Source: Gemmatimonadota bacterium
Lineage (GTDB): Bacteria > Gemmatimonadota > Gemmatimonadetes > Gemmatimonadales > Gemmatimonadaceae
NCBI GenBank assembly: GCA_021324635.1
Contig: JAJPIS010000021.1
Coordinates: forward strand, 1 to 64,000
Direction of reading: 5' to 3'
DNA: 64,000 bases
In this document: positions 44,148-51,970 of the stretch, in pieces
Layout of the letters: each line of letters opens with the position of its first letter
Numbering within the stretch: position 1 is the first letter of the stretch
The notes under the pieces: model-generated
The model's input: the letters and a program-made list of their open reading frames with translations, nothing else
The model's database searches: none
Told to the model about the DNA's origin: nothing
Program-made: the position numbers and the translations under genes

Positions 44148-47033
44148 ATGCTGCCCGCGATGACGGCCGACGAGGTCCGGGGTCGGTTTCTCCGCTTCTT
44201 CGAGCGCCATGGCCACGCCATCCGCCCGAGCTCGTCGCTCGTGCCGGCCGACGACCCGACGTTGCTCTTCACCAACGCCGGCATGGTCCAGTTCAAGCGC
44301 ATCTTCCTCGGGCTCGAGTCACCGGCGTTCGGCCGGCGGGCGACGACCGCGCAGAAGTGCGTGCGGGCCGGTGGCAAGCACAACGACCTCGAGCAGGTCG
44401 GCCATACGGCCCGGCATCACACGTTCTTCGAGATGCTCGGCAACTTCTCCTTCGGCGATTACTTCAAGCGGGAGGCGATCCGACTCGCCTGGCAGCTCGT
44501 GACGGAGGAGCTGGGCATCCCGCGCGCGCATCTGCGCGTCACGGTGTTCCGGACCGACGACGAAGCGCGGGCGCTCTGGCGGGAGATCGCGGGCCTCCCG
44601 GACTCGCGGATCTACGGCCTCGGCGAGGCGGACAACTTCTGGCAGATGGCGGATACCGGCCCGTGCGGGCCGTGCAGCGAGATCTACGTCGACCTCGCGC
44701 ACCTGGCGCGCGACTGGTCCTTCCCCGAGGGCGCGAGCGGCGAGTGGACGGACGTGCGCCGGACCGAGTTCTCGGAGGCGGCGTTCGTCGGGGGCGCCGA
44801 AGCGGGCCGCTTCCTGGAGATCTGGAACCTCGTCTTCATGCAGTTCGACCGGCAGCCGGACGGTGAGCTCCGACCCCTGCCCAAACCGTCGGTCGACACG
44901 GGCGCGGGGCTCGAGCGGATCGCCGCTGTGATGCAGGGAGTCACGAACAACTTTCACACCGACCTGTTCAAGCCGCTGCTGGACACGGTCGCGCGCGTCG
45001 TCGGCCGGCCCTATCGCCCGGGCGGCGCGGCGGAGCCGGTCCGGCAGGACGCGACGGTTGCTGTGGCGGCTCCGGGTGGAGGCGGACATCCGCGCGGCGT
45101 GCAGCGACGGTACGTGGACGACCCGGCGTCCTTTCGCGTGCTGGCCGACCACGCCCGGGCCGTCGCCTTTCTGCTCGCCGATGGGGTCTTTCCGTCGAAT
45201 GAAGGCCGCGGATACGTGCTCCGCCGGATCCTCCGCCGAGCGGTCCGGCACGCCTGGCTGCTCGGGCGTAGCGAGCCGACGCTCGTTCATGTGGTCGAGT
45301 CGGTGATCGAGACGATGCGCGAGGCGTACCCGGAGCTGGCCCTGCGCCGGAAGCATCTGGTCGAGACGACGCGTCAGGAGGAGGAGCGGTTCCTCAGCAC
45401 GATCGCCGACGGGATGGCCCGCCTCGACGAGCTTGCCCCGGTCGGCGGCACCGTCGACGGCTCGCCCGCGATCCGCGGGACGATCAGCGGCGAGGACGCC
45501 TTCCGCCTCTACGACACGTACGGGTTCCCGATCGACCTCACGGAGCTGATCGCCCGCGAGCGCGGCTATACGGTCGATACGGCGGAATTCGAGCGGGCGC
45601 TCGACGGGCAGCGAACGCAGTCCAAGACGGAGCGACGGACGCGGCGCCTGGCCGTCGGCGGCGACGAGCTGGCGGACCCCGAAGGGTGGGAGTACCAGGA
45701 CGACGCGTGGCGCAGCGCCGGCCGGGACCGCTTCCGCTTCGTCGGATACGATCGGCTCGAGGTGCCCGCTCGCGTCGTCGCCATGCGCCGACTCGAGCAT
45801 GGACGACTGGCGATCCTGCTCGACGAGCGGCCGTTCTACGTCGAGTCCGGCGGGCAGATCTCCGACCGCGGGGAAGTCATCGGCGACGGATGGCGACTCG
45901 AGGTCGAGGACGTGCGCAAGCTCGAAGGGGCGGACGGGCGCGTCGCGATCATGGGCCGGGCCGAGGGCGAGTTCCGGTGGGGGCCGGTCCTGGCGCGGGT
46001 CCCGCGCGACATCCGACTCGATACCGAGCGCAATCACACCGCGACGCACCTCCTCCACGCGGCGCTGCGGCGCGTCCTGGGGGAGCATGTGCATCAGCGC
46101 GGATCGCTCGTCGCGCCGGATCGGCTCCGCTTCGATTTCAGCCATCCGGCACCGCTCACGCCGTCCGAGGTCGGTGCGATCGAGGAGCTGGTCAATCGCG
46201 AGATCGCGCGCGCCGTGCCGGTCACCTGGAGCGAGCAGCCGTATGCGGCCGCGGTCGCGAGCGGCGCGATGGCTCTCTTCGGGGAGAAGTACGGCGATGT
46301 CGTGCGGGTCGTCAGCGTCCCCGAGTTCTCGATGGAGTTGTGCGGCGGCACTCACGTCCGCAACACGAGCGAGATCCTCCAGCTCAAGGTCGTCACCGAG
46401 ACGGGCGTCGGTGGGGGCGCGCGGCGGATCGAAGCCGTGACCGGGCGCGGCGCCTATGCGCGCACGCGCGCCTACGAGGGAGCCATCGACCGCATCGCCG
46501 ACGCGCTCCGCGCGCCCGCCGACCCGATGGCGGTCGCGACCCGGGTGGAGCAGCTCGTCTCCGAGCGGCGTCTGCTCGAGAGGCGGCTCACCGAGGTGCT
46601 CCGCGGAGGCGCGGGTGGCGGCGCCGGCGGAGCGGCCACCGGCGGGCAGGTCGGGGCGCTCGTCGAGCAGGCGCATGCGCTGGATGGGACGCGGGTCGTG
46701 GCGGCGCGGGTCGAGGCGCCGGACCTGGCAACGCTCCAGGCGCTCGGCGACGCGCTCCGCGAGCGGCTCGGCTCGGGCGTCGGGGTCCTCGCGGCAGCGC
46801 TCGAGAATGGCAAGAGCACCCTGCTGGTCGTGGTCACCGATGACCTGCGGAGCCGCGGCGTACGTGCCGACGCGATCGTCCGGGATCTGGCGGCGGCGGT
46901 CGGCGGTCGTGGGGGCGGGAAGCCGCACATGGCGCAGGCCGGGCTGCCCGACGAGTCACGGATCGCGCCGGCCCTCGAGGCGGTGATCCCGACCGTGCGG
47001 CCGCTCCTCGACGCGCCGCCGGGTGAGCGGTGA
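44148..47033 (+). CDS. alaS: Alanyl-tRNA synthetase
   Basis: The 961-residue enzyme has all AlaRS parts. The class II core contains FTNAGMVQFKRIFLG and HHTFFEMLGNFSFGDYFKRE. The helical tRNA domain contains FPSNEGRGYVLRRILRRAVR. The editing domain has NHTATHLLHAALRRVLGEHV and the zinc motif CGGTHV, and the C-Ala domain comes last (LPDESRIAPALE). The protein is longer than the E. coli enzyme (876 aa). About 25 extra residues (RPGGAAEPVRQDATVAVAAP and on) lie near residue 285-325, at the edge of the catalytic core. Extra glycine-rich sequence lies near 820. ATG 44148 is used. Confidence 0.96.
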   Translation: MLPAMTADEVRGRFLRFFERHGHAIRPSSSLVPADDPTLLFTNAGMVQFKRIFLGLESPAFGRRATTAQKCVRAGGKHNDLEQVGHTARHHTFFEMLGNFSFGDYFKREAIRLAWQLVTEELGIPRAHLRVTVFRTDDEARALWREIAGLPDSRIYGLGEADNFWQMADTGPCGPCSEIYVDLAHLARDWSFPEGASGEWTDVRRTEFSEAAFVGGAEAGRFLEIWNLVFMQFDRQPDGELRPLPKPSVDTGAGLERIAAVMQGVTNNFHTDLFKPLLDTVARVVGRPYRPGGAAEPVRQDATVAVAAPGGGGHPRGVQRRYVDDPASFRVLADHARAVAFLLADGVFPSNEGRGYVLRRILRRAVRHAWLLGRSEPTLVHVVESVIETMREAYPELALRRKHLVETTRQEEERFLSTIADGMARLDELAPVGGTVDGSPAIRGTISGEDAFRLYDTYGFPIDLTELIARERGYTVDTAEFERALDGQRTQSKTERRTRRLAVGGDELADPEGWEYQDDAWRSAGRDRFRFVGYDRLEVPARVVAMRRLEHGRLAILLDERPFYVESGGQISDRGEVIGDGWRLEVEDVRKLEGADGRVAIMGRAEGEFRWGPVLARVPRDIRLDTERNHTATHLLHAALRRVLGEHVHQRGSLVAPDRLRFDFSHPAPLTPSEVGAIEELVNREIARAVPVTWSEQPYAAAVASGAMALFGEKYGDVVRVVSVPEFSMELCGGTHVRNTSEILQLKVVTETGVGGGARRIEAVTGRGAYARTRAYEGAIDRIADALRAPADPMAVATRVEQLVSERRLLERRLTEVLRGGAGGGAGGAATGGQVGALVEQAHALDGTRVVAARVEAPDLATLQALGDALRERLGSGVGVLAAALENGKSTLLVVVTDDLRSRGVRADAIVRDLAAAVGGRGGGKPHMAQAGLPDESRIAPALEAVIPTVRPLLDAPPGER

Positions 47034-47428
47034 CGGAGACGAGCGATCGACCGCATCCGGTCGGGACAGCGGCGCACGACGCGGCGGGGGTCGAGGCGGG
47101 TCTGGCGCGCCGCGTCGACGCCGCCCTCCGCGCCGTGGGAGCCGATCCGGCGGCCGGCGCGCGTGCCGATGGCGCGGCCCCGGCGGTCGACGCACAGACC
47201 TACCTCGCGGCGGCCGCACATGTCTTCGCCGATGTGCTGCGCGCCGACTGCTCGGCACGCACGAGCGCGATCGATCTCCTGGTCGTCGACGCGCTCGTGA
47301 CGTACGCCTTCGAGCGGGCGGCCGACGACCCGGCGACGGTCGAGGAGTATGCGGCGCGTGCGATGGCGACCCTGGCGGGGATGGCGGCCCCGCCGACGGC
47401 GCCCACGACCGCCGCGTCGGATCCGTGA
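47030..47428 (+). CDS. Hypothetical protein between alaS and the PHP phosphatase
   Basis: The 132-residue product has GTG 47030 overlapping the alaS stop by 4 nt. The first 50 residues are Ala/Asp-rich and probably disordered. Residues about 55-120 should be helical (YLAAAAHVFADVLRADCSAR, IDLLVVDALVTYAFERAADD). I recognise no family, signal peptide or membrane segment. Overlap with alaS and the same codon style as its neighbours argue that it is a real gene. Confidence 0.6.
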   Translation: MTETSDRPHPVGTAAHDAAGVEAGLARRVDAALRAVGADPAAGARADGAAPAVDAQTYLAAAAHVFADVLRADCSARTSAIDLLVVDALVTYAFERAADDPATVEEYAARAMATLAGMAAPPTAPTTAASDP

Positions 47429-47474
47429 TCGCGCCGAGACGGGGCGGTGGCGCTCGGCGGGCCGCCGCACCGGC

Positions 47475-48239
47475 ATGATCGACCTCCACACGCATCTCCT
47501 CCCCGGCGTCGACGACGGGTCCCCACGGCTCGACGTCTCTCTCGATGTGCTGCGCCGCTTTGCCGCCGATGGCGTCGAGGTGGTCGTCTGCACGCCACAC
47601 CTGCGGGCGTCGGTGGCGGCGGACGCGCCCGATGCCCGGCACGCGGCGATCTTCGCTGCGCTCGAGGAGGCGGTGGCGGGCGCGCCGACGCTCCGGCGGG
47701 GCTGGGAGATCATGCTGGACGCGCCCGGGGTCGATCTCAGCGCGCCCCTGCTCGCGCTCGGCGGCTCGTCGGCAGTGCTGGTCGAGTTTCCCCGCACGGG
47801 GGTACCGATCCATGCCACCGAAGAGCTCGCGCGGCTGCGCGGCACGGGCATCGTCCCGGTGCTGGCGCATCCGGAGCGGTACTGGGGCTGCTCGCCCGCG
47901 CAGGTCCGCGCCTGGCGACAGGCCGGGGCCGTGATGCAGGTCGACGCGATCGCGCTCCTCGCGGGCGGCCAGATGGGTGAGCTGGCCCACGCCCTGCTCG
48001 AGGAGGGCCTCGCGGATTGCCTGGCCAGCGACAATCACGGGGACACCCGCTCGCTGGGTGCCGTCCGGGACTGGCTCGCCGAACAGGGGGCCGAGGAGCA
48101 CGCGATCCTGCTCACCGAGATCAACCCGCGGCGGGTGCTGGAGGGCGCGCCCGTCCTGCCGGTGCCGCCGGTACGGGTGAAGCGGGGGTTGCTCCGGCGC
48201 TTCCGCGAGCTGGTCTACGGTCGGCGGTACGGGCGATGA
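47475..48239 (+). CDS. CpsB/YwqE-type PHP-domain protein-tyrosine phosphatase
   Basis: The 254-residue product has PHP metal motifs: HTHLLPGVDDG (His5, His7), VVVCTPHLRAS, VPVLAHPERYWG and LASDNHGDTR. This combination marks the CpsB/CapC/YwqE phosphatases, which dephosphorylate tyrosine kinases that control capsule or exopolysaccharide export. A polysaccharide cluster begins about 7 kb downstream, at 55339, but no tyrosine kinase gene is in the window. ATG 47475 begins directly at the first metal motif. The stop overlaps the asparaginase start (ATGA). Confidence 0.88.
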   Translation: MIDLHTHLLPGVDDGSPRLDVSLDVLRRFAADGVEVVVCTPHLRASVAADAPDARHAAIFAALEEAVAGAPTLRRGWEIMLDAPGVDLSAPLLALGGSSAVLVEFPRTGVPIHATEELARLRGTGIVPVLAHPERYWGCSPAQVRAWRQAGAVMQVDAIALLAGGQMGELAHALLEEGLADCLASDNHGDTRSLGAVRDWLAEQGAEEHAILLTEINPRRVLEGAPVLPVPPVRVKRGLLRRFRELVYGRRYGR

Positions 48240-49015
48240 TCGTCATCGTCTTCACCGGCGGCACGATCTCCATGCGGCGCGACGCCGCATCCGGAGGACC
48301 GGTCCCGACGATGGGCGCGGCGCATCTCCTGGCGACCGTCCCCGGCATCGAGGCCATTGCGCCGCTCGAGGTAGACGACTGGGCGACGATGCCGGCCTCG
48401 CATCTGACGGTCGACCAGCTCTGGACCCTCCGGACGCGGATCGCCCACCATGTCGCGCGGCCGGAGGTCGACGGCGTCGTCGTGGCGCAGGGGACCGATA
48501 CGCTGGAGGAGGTCGCGTACCTGACGGCGCGCTCGATCGGCACCGCCGTGCCGATCGTCTTCACCGGCGCGATGCGCACGGCCGACGATGCGGGCTGGGA
48601 CGGTCCGGTCAACCTGCGAGACGCCGTGCGAGTCGCCGCCAGCCCCGGTGCCCGCGGACGCGGGGTGGTGGTCGCCTTCGCCAGCCGGATCTACTCGGCG
48701 TGGGACGTGACCAAGGTCGACACCAGACTGCCGGACGCGTTCGGCAGCCCGGGGCTGGGGCCGATCGGAGAGGTGGATGGGGACCGGGTCGTCTGGCACC
48801 GGACGCCGGTACCCGAGCGCGTGATCGCGACGGCCGCCCTCGCCTCGCCGGTCGACATCGTCTACGCCTACGTCGGCGTCGATGGACGGCTGATCGATGC
48901 GGCGCGCGCTGAGGGTGTCGGGCTCGTGGTCGCGGCACTCGGCCGGGGAAATACCAACCCGCCGGTCTTCGGTGCGATCCGCCGCTGGCTCGATGCCGGG
49001 AAACCGGTGGTGTGA
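48236..49015 (+). pseudogene. L-asparaginase, N-terminal part, cut by a frameshift
   Basis: This 259-residue frame carries the catalytic region of L-asparaginase: VFTGGTISM with Thr10, VVVAQGTDTLEE with Thr87 and Asp88, and FTGAMRTADDAGWDGPVNLR. It stops after DAGKPVV at TGA 49013-49015. That is about 60 residues short, just before the C-terminal domain's TSR motif. The missing part is encoded at once in the next frame (49012-49200). The GTGGTGTGACC at 49007-49017 looks like GTGGTGGTGACC with one G lost. It may be a real mutation, a sequencing error or a split gene. Confidence 0.85.
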
Positions 49016-49200
49016 CCTCGCGCGTGCCGCGCGGCCGTGTCGGCCCGACCTACGGCTTCCCCGGCGGCGGGCGGTGGCTCCAGGAGGCGGGCGCGATCTT
49101 CGCCGGATCGCACCGGCCGGCCCAGGCGCGGATCGACCTGATGCTGGCCCTGGGTGCGGGACTGGCTGGCCAGGAGCTGGCCGCCATCTTCGAGCCGTAA
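49012..49200 (+). pseudogene. L-asparaginase, C-terminal part, displaced into another frame
   Basis: The 62-residue frame TSRVPRGRVGPTYGFPGGGR and what follows (AGSHRPAQARIDLMLALG) matches the C-terminus of asparaginases, which usually continues from the GKPVVV segment. Its GTG overlaps the upstream stop by four bases (GTGTGA), so it could in principle be translated by restart as a separate chain. It ends at TAA, one base before the CCA-enzyme start. Confidence 0.8.
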
Positions 49201-49201
49201 C

Positions 49202-50626
49202 ATGCCGGACAGCCGGGGGGTCGGCGGGGAGGGGCGCGTCGGGAGCCAGGACACGCCGGGGAGGCGGGCGGCCGATCCGAGCGCCGACGTCGCGGCGGCG
49301 ATGCGGCCACCCCGTGCGGTGCTCGACATCGCCCGCCGACTCGAGGCGGCCGGCCACGAGACGTGGTGTGTCGGCGGTGCCATCCGCGACACGCTGCTCG
49401 GCCATCCGCACACCGACTGGGACCTGGCCACGGCCGCCACCCCCGAGCAGGTGCAGCGGCTGTTCGGCCGGCGCACCGTTCCGGTCGGTGTCGCCCACGG
49501 GACCGTGGGCGTGCTCGACCCGCGCGGAACGATGCACGAGGTGACGACGTTTCGCCGGGATGTGCGGACCGACGGCCGGCACGCGGACGTGGAGTTCGGC
49601 GCATCACTCGATGAGGACCTCGCCCGGCGCGACTTCACGATCAACGCGATGGCGTACTCGCCAAGCCGGGGCGTGCTGCACGATCCGTTTGGTGGGCAGC
49701 GCGACATCGCGCGGCGCGTGATCCGGGCCGTGGGCCAGCCGGCCGACCGTATGCGGGAGGACCGATTGCGCGCGCTCCGGGCGCTCCGATTCGCCGCACG
49801 GTTCGAGTTCGAGATCGAGGTCGAGACGTGGCGCGCGATCGTCGGCAGTGCGCCGTTCCTCACCCGACTGTCGCCCGAGCGCGTCCGGGAGGAGCTGGCC
49901 AAGACGATGGAGCAGGTGGCGCGGCCCTCGCTCGCGCTCGGTCGGTGGCGCGACAGCGGCGCGATCGCGGTGCTCGTGCCGGTGCTGGCCGACATCGATG
50001 CGACGACGCTCACGACCCTGGACTGCCTTCCGGCTCCGGCACGGACCGAGGGGATGGGGCCGCGGGCGATCGCCCGCGCGGACGCCCGCCGGGCGGCGAG
50101 GCTCGCCGCGCTCTTCGTGGGGCGTCGCGGGGACCGGGTGCGGCGCGCGCTCCGCGACCTGCGGTTCTCCAACGCCGAAACGGAATGGATCGGTGGCATC
50201 GGCGACGGCTGGAACCGCGTCGTCGGCACGATCGAGCGGTCGCTCGTGAGCGGAGCGGTGCCGAGCGATGCCGACGTCCGGCGATGGGTCGCGGCCGCGG
50301 GGCCGACACGGATCGCCACCGTGCTGCGGGTCGCCGCCGCGCGATGGGCCGCGACGCGGGCCGCCAGAGGGGACGCCGGGGCGCCCACCGCGCGCGATGT
50401 GCGGGCCCTCTACCGCCGCACGGTCCGCAGCGCGTATCGGGATGCCCTCCGGGTCGGCGACCTGGCGATCGACGGCGACGATCTGATCGCGGCGGGGATC
50501 GCGCCCGGGCCGCGGATCGGTGAGATTCTGAAGTGGCTCGTCACGGCCGTGATCGCGGACCCCACGCTCAACGATCGCGATCGACTGCTCGCGCTGGCGC
50601 AGGACTGGCGCCCCGAGGCGCGGTGA
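49202..50626 (+). CDS. CCA tRNA nucleotidyltransferase / poly(A) polymerase family
   Basis: The 474-residue enzyme has the class II nucleotidyltransferase head. VGGAIRDTLLGHPHTDWDLA is near residues 58-77, with DWD 72-74 binding metals. DLARRDFTINAMAYSP and REDRLRALRALRFAARFEFE then follow, as in CCA-adding enzymes. Such enzymes add or repair the 3' CCA of tRNA. No HD domain is evident. ATG 49202 is used, one base after the preceding frame. The first 35 residues are not conserved. A poly(A) polymerase role cannot be excluded. Confidence 0.9.
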   Translation: MPDSRGVGGEGRVGSQDTPGRRAADPSADVAAAMRPPRAVLDIARRLEAAGHETWCVGGAIRDTLLGHPHTDWDLATAATPEQVQRLFGRRTVPVGVAHGTVGVLDPRGTMHEVTTFRRDVRTDGRHADVEFGASLDEDLARRDFTINAMAYSPSRGVLHDPFGGQRDIARRVIRAVGQPADRMREDRLRALRALRFAARFEFEIEVETWRAIVGSAPFLTRLSPERVREELAKTMEQVARPSLALGRWRDSGAIAVLVPVLADIDATTLTTLDCLPAPARTEGMGPRAIARADARRAARLAALFVGRRGDRVRRALRDLRFSNAETEWIGGIGDGWNRVVGTIERSLVSGAVPSDADVRRWVAAAGPTRIATVLRVAAARWAATRAARGDAGAPTARDVRALYRRTVRSAYRDALRVGDLAIDGDDLIAAGIAPGPRIGEILKWLVTAVIADPTLNDRDRLLALAQDWRPEAR

Positions 50627-50683
50627 GCCGCTGTGCGCCGCGCAGCGCGGTGAGGGACTCCGAGGACGGGGGAGGGGAGCGAC

Positions 50684-51214
50684 GTGTCGTTCTTTCGCGG
50701 CCGCCAGCCGGAGACATCCATCTGGCGCCGGTTCCGGTCGGGGCTCGACGGCTTCACCTTCGTGCAGGACACCGATCATTACGCGGCGCACATCGTCACC
50801 AGCGCCGAGCGGGCCGTCGACCTCTTTCGAGCGTTGCTGGATCACCTGGGACCGGCCGTCGACGTCGCGGTCGAGGACCGGCGGGGCAAGCGAAGCTGGA
50901 CCGGGGAGCAAGTGGCGCGCGCCGATGTGCAGGACGCCATCGGGCGCCTCCAGACATCGCTCGCGGCCGCCGGCGGGGTCGAGATCGCCGTGTACACGGC
51001 CCAAGATCAGGTGACGCTCGACGCCCAGCTCGAGCTCTTCATCTACGCGCGCAGCGACCGCTGGCTCTACCTCCTGCTCGGCCTGGGTCTCGAGGAGCGC
51101 ACGACGCTGCCGACGCGCAGTTGGCGGGTGTCACGCCACGACTTCGAGCCGGCGCCGGAGCTGAGCGACGCGTTGGAGGCGGCGGCGACCCGGCTGTCCC
51201 TCCGTCCGGGATGA
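50684..51214 (+). CDS. Hypothetical protein downstream of the CCA enzyme
   Basis: The 176-residue product has GTG 50684 with a GGGAGGGGAG run about 10 nt upstream, so translation is well supported. It has no signal peptide or membrane helix of usual length. One hydrophobic stretch, RSDRWLYLLLGLGLEERT, is near residue 125. Alternating segments such as EIAVYTAQDQVTLDAQLELF suggest an alpha/beta fold. I do not recognise the family. It lies 16 bp before the ZIP transporter gene. Confidence 0.7.
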   Translation: MSFFRGRQPETSIWRRFRSGLDGFTFVQDTDHYAAHIVTSAERAVDLFRALLDHLGPAVDVAVEDRRGKRSWTGEQVARADVQDAIGRLQTSLAAAGGVEIAVYTAQDQVTLDAQLELFIYARSDRWLYLLLGLGLEERTTLPTRSWRVSRHDFEPAPELSDALEAAATRLSLRPG

Positions 51215-51230
51215 GGCGCCAGGCGGCGGC

Positions 51231-51965
51231 GTGGATCATCCGGCAGTAGTGGCCGGCGCCGTCGCTGCCGGCGCGAACCTGCTGGGCGCGGTTCTCGTCA
51301 CCGGACGTACGCGGTGGAGTCGCGCGGCCCTCTCGGTCGTCGTCGCGTTTGCCGCCGGATTCATGCTCGCCGTCGCAATCGTCGATCTGCTGCCCGAGGC
51401 GATCCGCGCCGGCGGGCGCGCGGGCGCCGGTGGCGCGTCGGCGGCAGCGGTCGCCCTCGGAGCGTACCTGGTGGTGTACCTCGCGCAGCATGTCACGGGC
51501 GGGCACGGACACCTGCACCACGGGGGGAGCGAGATCACCGCCGCGGCCTCGACGTCGGCCGTGGCCGGCCTGCTGCTGCACGCCTTCTTCGATGGGATCG
51601 CGATCGCGAGCGCATTCGGCGCCAGCGCGCGGCTCGGCGTGCTCGTCTTCGTGGCCATCCTGATGCACAAGGTGCCCGAAGGGCTGGCGGTCTCCAGCCT
51701 CGAGTTGGCAGCCGGTGCCAGTCGGGCCCGGGCGACCAGCGCGGCGGCCGCGCTCGGCGCCTCGACGCTCCTCGGCGTGGCCGCGACCGGCGTCGCCGAG
51801 TGGCTCACGGCCAACGGCCTGGCGCTGGCGGCCGGGGTGACGCTGTACGTGGCGGCGTCGAACCTGGTGCCGGAGCTCCAGGAGGGCGCGGACTGGGCGC
51901 GGCCGGCGGCACTCGTGTCCGGCGCCGCCCTCTACTTCGTGGCGCGAGCGGCGGTGGGGGTATAG
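51231..51965 (+). CDS. ZIP family metal transporter
   Basis: The 244-residue protein has about seven or eight membrane helices. The metal-path motifs are LLLHAFFDGIAIASAFGA and ILMHKVPEGLAVSSLELA in the central helices, which are the ZIP signature. A His-rich loop, GGHGHLHHGG, lies near residue 90. ZIP proteins carry zinc or other divalent metals into the cytosol. The exact metal is not readable. GTG 51231 starts 16 bp after the previous gene, and rarA begins 5 bp after its stop. Confidence 0.9.
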   Translation: MDHPAVVAGAVAAGANLLGAVLVTGRTRWSRAALSVVVAFAAGFMLAVAIVDLLPEAIRAGGRAGAGGASAAAVALGAYLVVYLAQHVTGGHGHLHHGGSEITAAASTSAVAGLLLHAFFDGIAIASAFGASARLGVLVFVAILMHKVPEGLAVSSLELAAGASRARATSAAAALGASTLLGVAATGVAEWLTANGLALAAGVTLYVAASNLVPELQEGADWARPAALVSGAALYFVARAAVGV

Positions 51966-51970
51966 GGACG

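Noticed and set aside
44319-46928. An 869-residue reverse frame over alaS
   Set aside because: It is a shadow of alaS, which is a full-length AlaRS with all its domains.
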